Assembly: GCF_032062135.1 (NCBI RefSeq)
Contig: NC_092864.1
Location: forward strand, 16,317,762 to 16,381,761
Direction: 5' to 3'
Source of the DNA: Pyxicephalus adspersus
Lineage: Eukaryota > Chordata > Amphibia > Anura > Pyxicephalidae
DNA: 64,000 nucleotides
Positions 45,550 through 57,229 of this stretch are shown here, piece after piece. The notes under the pieces are model-generated. The model saw only the letters and a program-made list of their open reading frames with translations. It was not told where the DNA came from and did no database searches. A program made the position numbers and the translations under genes. Position 1 is the first letter of the stretch; each line of letters opens with the position of its first letter.

Positions 45550-46835
45550 TGTGCACAGTTAGCCCTCCTAAAGATGTGAAAGTCCATCTACTGAATATCT
45601 CTAATCTACCTAATCTATCGATAGTAAGCTCTCACAGAGATGCATGGGGCCTTCTACAGAGCATCTCCAGTCTACCGAAACATTAACTCTTTACAAAGTT
45701 GTCCATTTCCAGAATGCCTTCAGTCTTTCTGTACAATTACCCCTCACACTTATAAGGACCATCTCTTGATTATCTGCCTCTACCTGTGCAGTAAGCCTTA
45801 TATGTCCATTTTATATGTCCATCCTATAAGTTTTATATGGCCATCTTTTGAGAATGCCTAGTCTGTCTGTGTAGTAAGCCCTCATAGCGTTGTATAGAGC
45901 CATCTGCCAAAATACCTCCAGTCTACCAGCACTGTGAGTGAGGGTTATGAACTCTAGCCTACCAGCATAGTGGCAAGCCCTCATTAAATTGTATGGTTTT
46001 CTCTCCCCATGCCCCCCCCCATCTTTAGGTTATCTGTCCAGTAAGCCCCCATATGTTTGCTTAGGACAGACATCTGGGCATCTCACATCTACCTGTGTGG
46101 TGAACCTGTATAGGCCGTCTCCTCATCTTCTTCAGTCTTCTTGTGAAGCAAGCCCTCATAGATTTGTATATGGGTATAGAGTTGTACCTGCTAAACATTT
46201 CCAGTCTACCAGCCCAGCGAGTCCTCCTAGAGATTCATAGGGACACTTTCCAAATATCTCCAATCTGCCTGCACCATAAGCCTGCATAGAGTTGTATAGG
46301 GCTGTCTCCTAACCTTCTCTATTCTACCTGTGAAGTAAGCCCTTATGGAGTTGTATAGGGCCATCTGTCTACCAGCACAGTGAGTCCTCCTAGAGATGAA
46401 TAGGGCCACTTTGCACCATAAGCCTACATTGAGTTGTAAAGGGGTGTCTCCTAACCTTCTCCAGTCGACTTGTGAAGTAAGCCCTCAAAAACCTCTATAG
46501 GGCCATCTGCTGAACATGTCTAGTCTACCTGCCTGATGGTAATCCCACAATATATTGTATAGTGCTGGCTTCCACCCTCCTTCTATCTCTAGCCCACCTG
46601 TCCAGTAAGCCCCCAAATGATTGTATAGGTCTGATCACCTCCCTTCTACCTGTGCTGCGAGTCTTCATAAACTTATACAGGGTCATCTTCTTACCTTCTC
46701 CAATCTACCTATGAAATAGTTGCAATGGGCCATATTCTACTTTCCTCCAGTCTGTCTGTGCTGTGGGCCCACATAGAGTTATATAGAACCATTTCCTAAT
46801 TATAAAGTCCCTTTATAAAGTGGTGTAGAATAATC
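45550..46835. repeat. Degenerate satellite of about 60-bp units
   Basis: Repeated, variable units of the type TGAAGTAAGCCCTCATAGAG / TTGTATAGGGCCATCTCC / TAACCTTCTCCAGTCTACC. The GTAAGCC, TGTATAGG and AGTCTACC landmarks recur many times across about 1.3 kb. Some units are truncated or fused, and no higher-order period is obvious by eye. Confidence 0.85.
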
Positions 46836-49180
46836 TCCTAACCATCTCCTGCTTCATTAAACATCCTCATTTAAATTACTGGAGGAGTCACTGTGCAGAC
46901 TTTTGACCAAGGTGGCTGTAACATCGGAAGGGGCTACTATGGTAAGTGAGAAGTTGGGTTGGGGGTTATGGTGGTTTTTATTATTCATACATTTGAACTT
47001 TACTCTTTCACTCTTGAGACCGCTATTGCCACCCTCTGTGCTAATTTAAATAGTTCTTTCTCTCCCCAGAGTTTGACCCAGTGAACTGTAATTCTTAGCA
47101 CCCATTGACCTGACTAATCCCTGCGTGAATATTCCCTCCATCTCTCTGACATCCACTAATGTGGCTTGCAGATCCCCTGAGGAAGCCGTTTGGCGAAATG
47201 CGTCGGGACACGAGAAGTTACCGCTTTTCTACCACTTGTTATTCCTAATAATAAGTACCAGGGATATTCTGATCTGAGTCTAGTCTGATGCTCTCACACC
47301 CCACTGTATCTTGATTGGGAAAAAACCATATCACTTATTTGTTTCACTCATTTACTGACTTATGAATTGTGTTTTATATGAATTTGAATATAACTCACTG
47401 AATATACTACACAATTGCCAAAAAAGCGAGTTTCTTTCTTCATTTTTTCCTACATTTGAACTTTAAGCCGAACACTTCTTTGCACTCTAGAATTTGGGCT
47501 CTTTGAAGGCTATAATTGCTATAAATGTTCTGGCAGGACATAATATCACTAAGAGAAGAAATACCAAAGCTGGATTAAGGTCACGCTCAGGAAAGGAGTT
47601 TAGGTAGGTGAGACGCAATTATATACAAAAAAAAAAAATTTAAAAGAAATTGGCTTTTTAGATGATAATGACCCAATGACGTTATTATCAAATCAAAATG
47701 ACGAAAGAGAATAAATAATATGAAGGATGTTATGTGCATACTAAAATTGGACAAAAGATAATAAAAAGAATATATTAGCAAGGAACAAGCAATAAGAAAT
47801 GTTATAATGTAACAATGTGATGAAATTCAGGAGAAAAGCACAGTAATATGGATGGATCGGATGGAAGAGACAGGAGAATAGGAGGGGGTAGGGTGAGCAA
47901 ACCAATGACTGGAGAGGGGGTTGTCTGCAGCTTGTATCATACACACAGTCACTGTTTTATCAATGGCTTTCCCTGCAGTATTAAGCAGTAAGGGATCCTC
48001 TAACAATTACTGTAATGTGAGCAAACTCAGTCTGGGCAGACTAGGAGGATTCTATGGAATAGAAGAGCAGCAAGCTTTGTATAGGATCCCTAACTACAAA
48101 GGCACCTCTACCCTTTAGCTAAGGATGGGCTGGGTACTGGCAAAAGGGTTAACTAAACATCATTTTGTTCTTTTACCAGCAGCACTATATAATATTTCCT
48201 ATACAGAATGCAAATTCCAATACTTTAATACCTACCGATTTCTACGTAATAATGTTCCAGCATCCTCCAATAAATACTCCTGCTGTGGTCAGCATCTTTA
48301 TATTTGTGCAGCCTGGTGGGGATGGATGTTATAATTCCTCTGCAGATTTCAACCAGTCATGCTTACACTAAATGCAGCAATTTATTTCCTAAAATAAGGT
48401 TTAATAATTCAGTATCTGATAAATATGTAACATATTGAAATGTCTTACAGGCCCTCGGTATTAATGGATGGATATCTTAATAAAGGAGCACAGGCAGACA
48501 TTGGATTTAATGAAAGATTACAGTGCTATGAATAAAATTTCCAGGATTGGAGGAAGAGACTAACAGATCATTGTATAGCATGTGATACAGTCACAGCATA
48601 ACCTCAGAGATGGGGAATAATACCAAGAAGAAAGGGAGCTGGGGGTGTAGCATATACAATGCAGGCAGACTTGGAATAGGTATTTAAATGGTGTTCTAAT
48701 GGATAGATTTTTAATCCAAATAGGATAAGGAACACAAGGCTCTGTTTGGTTGCATTAGGCACCTTTTTTGTTTTATTAAAGTAGATATAAACCTTTACTA
48801 GATGACTTTATTCTTTATTGCAGCTTGGTGCTGCTTTGTAGCATTTTCAGACATGTTCTGTCTACATACATATACTTATAAAATTCCTGCATGACATTTC
48901 TCAAGATAGGTTATCTGATGGTGACAACAACAGAATGTCCCTGCACAAAATGTATTGAGGTAGTCACCTGTGATCTCCATCAGAAGCGCATTTTATAGAA
49001 AAACAGGTTTGCAAGCCAGGACCAGGGTATTGTCATTCCATAGGAAGAAATGCTAGAACCTTCATCACCATGTATGATTTTAATGAAATCAGCAGATGCA
49101 AAATATTGATATTTTTTTAAGAAGATAAAGCTAAAATATGAGATTTTAGTGATTAGGTTTACTTTAATGCACCTTCAAAT
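46836..49180. other. Non-coding stretch with one decayed repeat module
   Basis: Near 47178-47208 is CTGAGGAAGCCGTTTGGCG then AAATGCGTCGGGA, a motif I associate with dispersed amphibian repeats. Otherwise AT-rich DNA with no exon recognised. Confidence 0.45.
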
Positions 49181-49182
49181 TC

Positions 49183-49406
49183 TGGGCCTGATTTATTAAA
49201 GCTCTTCATGACTGGTGAATATAGATTATCATGGAGGAATTTGGGTGATAAAGAAAACCTGTAATTAATCTGGTCCAGGATGAAAAACATTTGCCAACTA
49301 ATAGAAAATCATTTTATAGGAAATTCATTTCAGGTTTGATGGATCTCCCAGGTCTTCCTTTGAAAGTCTACCTCTTCAAGTCTTTGAGAGGTTTAATAAA
49401 TCAACC
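49183..49406. repeat. Palindromic MITE, GCCTGATTTATTAAAGC family, copy d
   Basis: Begins GGGCCTGATTTATTAAAGC and ends GGTTTAATAAATCAACCCC; more diverged inside. Adjacent to copy e. Confidence 0.7.
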
Positions 49407-49410
49407 CCTT

Positions 49411-50035
49411 TGGACCTGATTTAATAAAGCTTACCAAGCCTGGAGAGAATACACTTTCATCAGTGAAGATGGGTGACCCAGCAAACCTAGAATGTATTTC
49501 TTAAAAGTAATTTGCTATTTGAATGGACCAGATCCATTCTAGGTTTGCTGGATCACCCAGGTTCATTGATGAAAGTCTATCTTCTCCAGTCATGGAGAGC
49601 TTTCATAAATCAGGGCCAATGCACCTACCTGTGTAAACTGTGTTGACCATTCTCAGCATTAATCAGAAGCCCATGAGACAGCATGACAACCCAGGAGCAT
49701 TATTAGGAGGCAGAGCCAGAGTGTTGTCACCCTACTGGTGGTGCCTAAACAAGAAGAAGAATAAGCAGAGATCAGTTTCATGAAAGCTTTAGATTTAAAG
49801 CCAACCTTCCATGGCAGGAAGGTCCACGTTTTGGGGGAACCTACTAATATATTCCCCTGAAATCAGACTGACCCAGGTCCAGGGCTTGGAGGATTCCTGC
49901 TGGCATGGAGGACATAACAGTGCCATCCCGGCAAAGCTGGAGACTCTCCAACCCACTGAACGTGTTTAATCTTGTATTATCTCAAGATGATAATTTCTGA
50001 TTATGACATTTTAGTATTTTTTATTCAAACTTCAA
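49411..50035 (-). repeat. Composite repeat block, copy 2 (inverted)
   Basis: Palindromic MITE 49411-49618 joined to the reverse complement of the body seen at 40336-40748, through the same junction (CCAATGCACCTACCTGTG against CACAGGTAGGTACATTGG). Together with copy 1 it forms a long inverted repeat with arms about 620 bp long and about 8.4 kb of spacer. Confidence 0.75.
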
Positions 50036-50089
50036 AATATTATTTCAATTTATTCAAAACATTTGCTAGCAAATAGCGAGTAACGTTGA

Positions 50090-50176
50090 AGCAATCCATT
50101 CCAGGTTTGCTGATTCACCCAGCTACACTGATGAAAGCGTATCCTCTCCAGTCTTGGGAGCTTTAATAAATCTGAC
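50090..50176. repeat. Palindromic MITE, right half only
   Basis: CCATTCCAGGTTTGCTGATTC through GAGCTTTAATAAATCTGACC; no matching left half. Confidence 0.6.
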
Positions 50177-50979
50177 CCTATGTGTTGGATGTCTGGTAAT
50201 TATTTTTTTTTAATGAATAGCAATGTGCTTTTGCCCTGTCATAGTCCGGTCCTATCTATGCTGACCCAGCTCCTTTGCTCCATTCTTTCCTACATAATCT
50301 TTTATAAACTGGGGAAAGAGCAAAGGGGTGTTCTAGAGTATGACCCAAATAACAGCTCTGTGACTGCTAACATCACACCCAAGATCCACAAAAATCTCAC
50401 AGCTTTTTAATGTCTACCTTTACAGGTAAATAGCATGCTGAAAATATGTAAAATACCAATATAATCCAATGAGAGGACTGCTGTTGTAATGAATAGTCTG
50501 GCAAAACAGTTTACTGGGTTGCAATGAATGGCATAGCGATGTTACAGAGTGTTTCAGGAGTGCATGGTAAGATGACCATAATTCACCAATGTGAATGGGC
50601 CGCTCTAGTGAGGACTGAATGATAATATTTGTATTACTTCTGTAAAGATAAACAGGTCATGGCTTATACTGTTTGTTCTCTCCTTGTGGTTTGCAGTCTA
50701 TCAGTCTGATAAAGCCTACAGCCTTGGTGGTGGTATGAGATCTTTTACCATTGCCAACTTCCTCCTGCTGCTACATACACAGCTGATACGGGGGTGGACT
50801 AACCATTAGGCAAAATAAGCACATGCCTAGGGCATCAAGGGATGGGGGCACCACAGAAATTTTCCATAGCAAAATTTACCATGGTCCCTGTGCCAAATGG
50901 TGCAATACTACAAATGGTGCGTATGTAGAATCATGGTGACCCCTCCAAAACCCTTATCCATGACATACTACTGACTTCC

Positions 50980-51345
50980 TCACTCATAACCTCGTCACAT
51001 GCACGGATACAAGACTTTTCTAGAGCTGCCCCGAATCTCTGGAATGTTCTTCCCCATTGTATTTGGCTTGCTCCTACTTTCTGCTCATTTAAAAGAAAAC
51101 CATTTTTCATTTTTGCCTACCCCTCTACTTCTGTCTTTTGAAACCACCACTACTTCCCACTATTACATATCTCCCATCCTATTGTGTGTTATGTCCCCCT
51201 CCTAGATTGTAAGCTCTTCTGGGCAGGGTCCTCTCCTCCTTTGTCACTGTCTGTATCTGTCTGTCATTTGCTACCCTATTTAATGTACAGCACTGCATAA
51301 TATGTTGGTGCTATATAAATCCTGTTTATTATTATTATTAATATT
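50980..51345 (+). mobile_element. LINE (non-LTR retrotransposon) 3' end with ORF2 C-terminus relic
   Basis: Frame 51001-51141 translates to a segment containing DFSRAAPNLWNVLPHCI and APTFCSFKRK, then a stop. This is the typical C-terminal signature of vertebrate LINE ORF2 proteins. It is followed by a 3' UTR ending TGCATAATATGTTGGTGCTA, TATAAATCC and an (ATT)n-type tail, as for CR1/L2-like elements. 5'-truncated, so inactive. Confidence 0.75.
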
Positions 51346-51572
51346 AATAATAAATTATTATTAATAAATTATTATATTTATTTATTATATTAATAAATTA
51401 TATTATAATAATTATATTATAATAATTATATTATAATAATATATTATTATAATTATAATAATTATAATAATTATATTATAATAATTATATTTATTTATTA
51501 TATTAATAAATTATTAATACATTATTATTAATTAATTAATTAATTAATTAATAAATTATTAATAATAATAAA
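51330..51572. repeat. AT-only imperfect (TTA/AAT)n tract
   Basis: About 240 bp composed only of A and T, with ATTATT, TTAATAAT and (TTAA)n sub-tracts. It continues directly from the LINE tail, so it probably grew from the LINE's microsatellite end. Confidence 0.85.
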
Positions 51573-51749
51573 TATTCTCACAATGCAACCTGCTTTACTA
51601 AAGCTTACAGAAGTTATGAAGTGTCCCCGCAATGTGTTATATGGCCCTTGTTATTTGTCTTTGGTTTGGCTGACATTTTGGTTAAAATTCTCTTCTTCCC
51701 ATTACAGAAACAGGAATTTTCATTGCAGACTCCTATTTAGAATCTACTG

Positions 51750-52069
51750 AGAACCCCCGGTTTGGAGGAACTCAAGTGATCTTCACAAAGCTCTGACCTC
51801 AACGCTACTGAACATCTTTGGGATAAATTTGACCAATAATTGTTATCCAAGTCTTCTCATCCATTATCATTACTTTCTTTCACAAATGCTCTTTTCCCAG
51901 ATTAGGCACAAATTCCCACAGGCAAACTCCAAAAACATTTGGAACGACTGTGGAAGCTTTTAACACCACAAAGAGAGGGAAGCTCCATGCTTATGGTTTT
52001 ATTGGGATGCCTGAGACTATTTTGGAGAGATTGTCAGGTGTCAACAAACCTTTGGCCTTATAGTGTATA
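51750..52069 (+). mobile_element. Tc1/mariner-like transposase relic, 3' part
   Basis: Near 51776-51839 one frame reads SSQSSDLNATEHLWDKFDQ, matching the QSPDLNPIEHLWDEL block that contains the last catalytic acidic residue of Tc1 transposases. The end ACCTTTGGCCTTATAGTGTA resembles a Tc1 terminal repeat. In-frame stops show it is dead. Confidence 0.7.
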
Positions 52070-52149
52070 AGGAACAATGATTAGTGTTATATGTAAGATC
52101 ATCATAAAGCTTCACAATAATTAAAGCAAACCATTTGTTTCTGAATTAA

Positions 52150-52275
52150 TATTAAACAGTATTTATATAGCGCCAACATACTGCGCAGCCCTGTACATGA
52201 AATAGGGGTTGCAGATGACAGACAGTGACACAGGAGGAGGAGAGGACCCTGCCCAGAAGAGTTTACAGTATAAGA
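52150..52275 (-). repeat. LINE 3' tail fragment
   Basis: Minus strand: ACTGTAAACTCTTCTGGGCAG, GTCCTCTCCTCCTCCTGTGTC, ACTGTCTGTCATCTGCAACC, then TGTACAGGGCTGCGCAGTATG and TTGGCGCTATATAAATACTG, the LINE tail of 51186-51345 in inverse orientation. Confidence 0.75.
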
Positions 52276-52494
52276 ATATTCTGATCTCTTTGTGTACAGC
52301 TATCTTTAAAATACACGCTGTCGACATATATATTAAAAAAATAATTGAATGCAATGGTCTGGTTCATATGTAGACAGGTGAGGTGTGCTCAAAAACAACA
52401 CCTGCTGGTTGCAAAGACTTTCATTTAGGGGATCTATAGATACTGGTAAAGCAAGAGATGTATTCTGTAGTCAAAGCAGAGAATGTTATCCTGT

Positions 52495-52912
52495 AGGTCT
52501 GGCATGTCCAATGTCCGTCCTGGGGACCAATTGCAGCCCGCGTTCATATTTCCACTGGCCCGCAGCCTCTGTCATAAAATCAATAATATGCGGCCCGTCA
52601 GCACTGTTGACTACAGTATAAAATACACATGTGCAAAAAAGCTATTTTATATTTCATTAGAGTTGATCAACCGCCTTGCAATTGTCATCCTGCTACTCGA
52701 CGGGCATAACGCTATCGGCAGGACGGGAGTCCCCATGTGTGTACAGGGAATCCCCTACATCATTTAAGTGGGCGTGTGCTGTGCGGGACCTGCACAGACC
52801 ACGCCCACTCTGATTCCAAGAACGTGCTCTGCAGATAGCCTTCAAAGATTTTCACCTCAACAAATCTGGCCCTCTTTGCAAAAAGTTTGGACACCCCTGC
52901 TGTATGTGAATG
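52495..52912. repeat. hAT-like non-autonomous element
   Basis: Right end TTTGGACACCCCTG and left end GGCATGTCCAATGTCCG are related inverted termini. The inside has the CGCGTTCATATTTCCACTGG and TGCGGCCCGTCAG segments. Target duplication not resolved. Confidence 0.55.
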
Positions 52913-53917
52913 TGAAGTGAAACACAATATGGCCAATAATCCATCACACCTGCAGTATAAGTTTGTTGGTCATCACTTTCCAAAACCATAAGTATTCATA
53001 TAGATTCCCCCAAAACCCCCATCGTTAACCTCCTTTTTTTGCAGCTATAAAATTTGTCACTCTTTGGGAAGACCATCCACAAGATTTTGGAGCATCTCTG
53101 TGGTAATGTTTAGGTATAAGAGCATTTGTAAAGTCAGGTACTGATGCTGAATGAGAAGATCTGGCTCATGCTTTCCAATTCATTGTGGAGGTGTTTACTA
53201 GGGTAAGGTTAGGGCACTGCGTGGTCCATTTGTATTCTTCCACATCAAACTGGTCAAACCATGTCTTCATGGTGCTGGTTTTTATGCATAGTGGACCAGA
53301 AAAGGGCCTTCCTGGTTGCCACATATTAAAGGTTGACAATTGTATTGACTATTCCTCTATGCTGTAACATTAACCTTTGAATAGGAACACCGGAACTCAG
53401 CCTTTTATCTATTCTCTCTCTGTAGCTATTTTTGTATCTATCTTTCTATGAACTGTAATGTACATATAGTGCTGCAGTATTACTCATTGCTCTTTGGTCA
53501 CTTTAGACAAACATCAATTAATCCAGCAGTATGAGTTGGATTGAGGAAGAAAACCACAACATTCAGAATAAACTGAAAAGAAGAACATTCACATTATATA
53601 GCCAGCTATATTATGAGGATCTGTTCATTTTTTAATGATACAAATATTTATTAATATATTTATATCTGCACCTGAAAACATAGGAATGTTGCATAGTACC
53701 AGTCGTAGACATTAATAAACAATCCTTCTAGGAAAACCCTGGAGGTGCTTGTTTCATTCCACTTTCATTCTGGTGTATGCTAGTTATTAAGGTGGAACTG
53801 AAATGGTCCAAGAATAGGAATCTAGGTTTTGTCTTGTACATTTACCCAGAGAAAAAGGAAATAAATATTAAACCTGGTGCCCTTCATATCTGACTTGTGA
53901 ATGTACATTATGTAGTA

Positions 53918-53975
53918 TTAAAGTGGAACTAAAGTTAAACAGGCATGGTTTTTTATTGGTCTAGTTCTGCTTTAA
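53918..53975. repeat. Minimal 58-bp TTAA-type MITE
   Basis: TTAAAGTGGAACTA at the left and, in reverse complement, TTAAAGCAGAACTA at the right, with TTAA at both ends (53918-53921 and 53972-53975). Almost nothing between. Confidence 0.65.
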
Positions 53976-54118
53976 TTCAGTCACTTGTTCTGCATTTTGT
54001 ACTACGGTACATTCACACAATGTTTGTGTTAGGACATATTGAGCCTAGAATGTATAAATATTTATTTTTCTTTAGTGATGCTTTCCTTTTACCATTCATG
54101 TAATTATGATAGCCATAA

Positions 54119-54360
54119 AGCAGTGGTCCCCAATTTTTTGCAGCTTGCAGCTTACTGAATCTACAAACTCCGGACCGTGGAAACTTCCCCCTGACGTCCC
54201 CCCCGAGTGATGTCATAATGCCAGAACCCGCACACTCTCCCATCGCAGGTCTCCCAACGCCGCTGGGGGGTGCACCGGCCAGAGCCATAGACAACCACAA
54301 GTCTCCGTCCTCTCATGGCCCACCTGTCAGGCAAACAGGGGGTTTAGGGACCTAAACCAA
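54119..54360 (+). repeat. hAT-like element, family B, copy 1
   Basis: Starts near CAGTGGTCCCCAA and contains GATGTCATAATGCCAGAACC and CCCATCGCAGGTCT. The same internal sequence occurs on the minus strand at 56545-56873. Confidence 0.6.
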
Positions 54361-55402
54361 AACTTTGTTTTTGTTCTTGTTTTTTTAGCTTTGTACAGAG
54401 TAGAGAATGGTTTTAGTTTATTGTACCTTTGGGGGAATTACCTTTTACTATCTTCCCTAGGGACTTAAATTTGAGCTATGGAAAGTTTCAATGACCCTTG
54501 CAGTTGGCCTTTGCATTGTAACATTAAAATGTTCATTATTGTATAGAGCACCATTGAAATCATCACTTAGGGCACTAATCTTTACTTATCTTGTCCCTTT
54601 CTCTTGCAGGCTTTCTCTTCTCTGTCTGCCGTATTTTTGCCACTTTGATGGTCACACACACTGGTATGTCATATAGTCCTGCATTGTAAGCATGGAAGTA
54701 AAGGGTCTGCCCAAAACCTGGAGCGTCAGAGAGGAGAGTTAGGATTGCTGGGGCACACCAATTCATTTTTGTAGCCTCACCTTGAGGTTTATTCAGTAGA
54801 TGATGACACCACCTACCCCCCTAATAGGTACTCCTTTTTACTAATAGTGAATCACCTTTACATTCTACAATGTTGTGAAAATAGGTAATAACAGGGTTGC
54901 TTTAAAGCCCATCTCCATTTGCAACCTGGCCCTGAAATTTTTAGGGAAGACCCGTGTGACTCTCAGCAAGCTGCCCAGTAAACTACAAATAGTAGAAATA
55001 TAGGATGTGGGGAGTACTGTGGGTATTAGTAGGACAGGTAAAGTGGGGGGTGACGTGGGAAAGGGGGCTATTTAAAGGATTAGTGTACTAAAAGTAAAAT
55101 GTTCATGGAGTACTCTTTAAATAGGGATCATAATGAAATTGTAGATGAGAGAAGGCCTCTGCTGACCTAAAGAATTTATGAAAGATGCACATATATTAGG
55201 GCGGTTATAGGGTGTAGTTTATCTAATGTCCACAAACACACATAGACACTACAAAATAAAATGATGTTTACTGCAAACGGCTCTGCTGCAGAGAGATAAG
55301 GCGGTGACCAGGATGTGCATAGACCAAGGTGAGCTGAAGAGCGATTGCATATGCATATGGTGCAGTGGTGGCTGCAATATGTGTGTATAATATAAACCAG
55401 GC

Positions 55403-55600
55403 CAGGGGTGCCCAACAGGTGGATCGCGATCTACCGGTAGATCGCAAAGGCAACGCGAGTAGATCATGGAGCCCTGCCTTTCAAAATAAACTGTACCACG
55501 CACAGAAGTTATTAAGTCCAAGTTTTTATTGTTGATGGATCATTTTGACTTGGTCATTTTAAAAGTAGCTCGCAAGCCAAAAAAAGTGTGGGCATCCCTG
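55403..55600 (+). mobile_element. hAT non-autonomous element, 198 bp
   Basis: TIRs CAGGGGTGCCCAAC and, in reverse complement from the right end, CAGGGATGCCCAC. Possible 8-bp target duplication AACCAGGC / GACAAGGC (6 of 8). Contains GATCGCGATCTACCGGTAG, a widespread hAT-MITE signature. Confidence 0.75.
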
Positions 55601-56544
55601 GACAAGGCGGACAGCCATGGGATGTACATGTAGCAAGTAACCTGCCAGAATCTACAGCTGTTAGCTCAGTGTAAACCAATAAAGTATTTTATATTCCTGC
55701 AAGGAGCAAAGACAATCATAGTCAAAATTTTCCTTTCTACCAAAAGCTTCACATTTCTCTTTCGTGCAACCTTGGTGACATTAGAGATGCTGTATTCAGG
55801 ATTTTGAAAAGCCTGTTATTTGAATATGGCATGTTATAGCATTTATTCTTTGGACCCTTGTCCAAAGTAATGCCTGGGGTAACGCGTCTTACAATACAAG
55901 GGTAGATCATGTGATAGAAAACACACAACCTCCCACATAGCACTAACTTAACTTAAAGCTTCAGTCTAGCATTCCACAACCCCCTATTCTAAAGCACACC
56001 ATGTTGTTTTAAATCTTTTACAAGCTTTATTTTTCTGGTTGGTCCTTCTTGATTGCAGCAGTGAGTGGCATCTTGGAGAAATGGATATTTTTAAAGATAT
56101 CATCAAAATTATAAATAAGATAATACTAAATAATAGATTAGAAATGCCTCCAAATAATGAATTACTTTCAGCAAAGCTAAATGTAAGCTAAAATTATCAC
56201 TGCTCAGTCCTTAACCCACAACCATAGTTATTTGAGGCAGCTCCACTAACCAAGTTACCATCACACCAGAGATGACTATGTAATAAAGTAGTATGTAGAC
56301 TCCTATTAGTTATGATACAAGTTTCAGGATGGTGCCTGTCCTAAGTAACACCCACACTTTATCCTAAGAATAGACGACAGGACGAAATGTAAGAAAATAG
56401 CTAAAAGAAGAGGGCCAGGTCAGTACTGAGCAGTGGGAGAGGGCTTGATGATGGTTGTAGTCCATTGGACAGGAAATAACATGGGACCTGTTGTAGCTTC
56501 TTAAAGGTAAAGTGTGCTGGTAAATGGAATTATTCCCTTTTATG

Positions 56545-56873
56545 ACAGATGAGGACTTGTGGTGGGCAAGAACATTTTGGTGGTCCACAGCTCTGGCAGG
56601 TGAGCCCCCCAGAGGAGTCAGCAGAAGGACCCCATTTGGGGGGCGCACCAGCCAGTGCCGCGGACCGTATCCCCTGAACTGATCCAAGGCTTAGGGCAGT
56701 GGGCCGGTTGTGTCTCTGGACACAGACCTGCGATGGAAAAGTGGGCAGGTTCTGGCATCATAAATTCACTCAAGTTTCTTCTCCTTTGAGTGACCCATGA
56801 CAAGCGCGGTCCAGAGCCTGTAAATTAAGTGGTCCGTAGGTCCGAAAAGGTTGGCGACTAATGCTCTACAAGT
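56545..56873 (-). repeat. hAT-like element, family B, copy 2
   Basis: On the minus strand it starts near GTCGCCAACCTTTTCGGACC and carries ATGATGCCAGAACCTGCCCA and CCATCGCAGGTCTGTG. Its terminal GGACC..GGACCAC stretch resembles the right end of the hAT element at 15531-16225. Confidence 0.6.
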
Positions 56874-56908
56874 ATGGAAGAAAAAAAAAATAAGGATGGA
56901 GTCCAGCT

Positions 56909-57221
56909 TTAGAGTTGAACTAAAGTCCCAACGTCATTAAGTCATGCCCCGGCAGGTGCAGAAGGAAACAGACAATGTCCCTTCTTCAATAACTGTTACC
57001 TGCCCAAACACTGCCCGGCTGGTAAATCCTGCTGAGACTGCACAGCTCAGTGATGGTTGCAAGGAAGACCCAGAAATATCGACTTCTCTTGGGCATGCTG
57101 GAAATCCCGGCATCCCGGCATGGCCAAAGATAGTCTTCAGGATGAAAAGAAGAAGGAAGATGGCTTGGCCTTGCCACGGATTGGGGATAGGTGAGTATCA
57201 CATGGGTTAGTTCTGCTTTAA
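56909..57221. mobile_element. TTAA-type MITE, 313 bp
   Basis: Left end TTAGAGTTGAACTAAAG and right end GTTAGTTCTGCTTTAA are inverted relatives of the termini at 53918 and 39279. The interior is GC-richer and non-coding. Confidence 0.65.
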
Positions 57222-57229
57222 AGCCACCA

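Noticed and set aside
45550..46835. CRISPR array
   Set aside because: Repeats are irregular, diverged, directly joined and in vertebrate DNA; no constant repeat with unique spacers.
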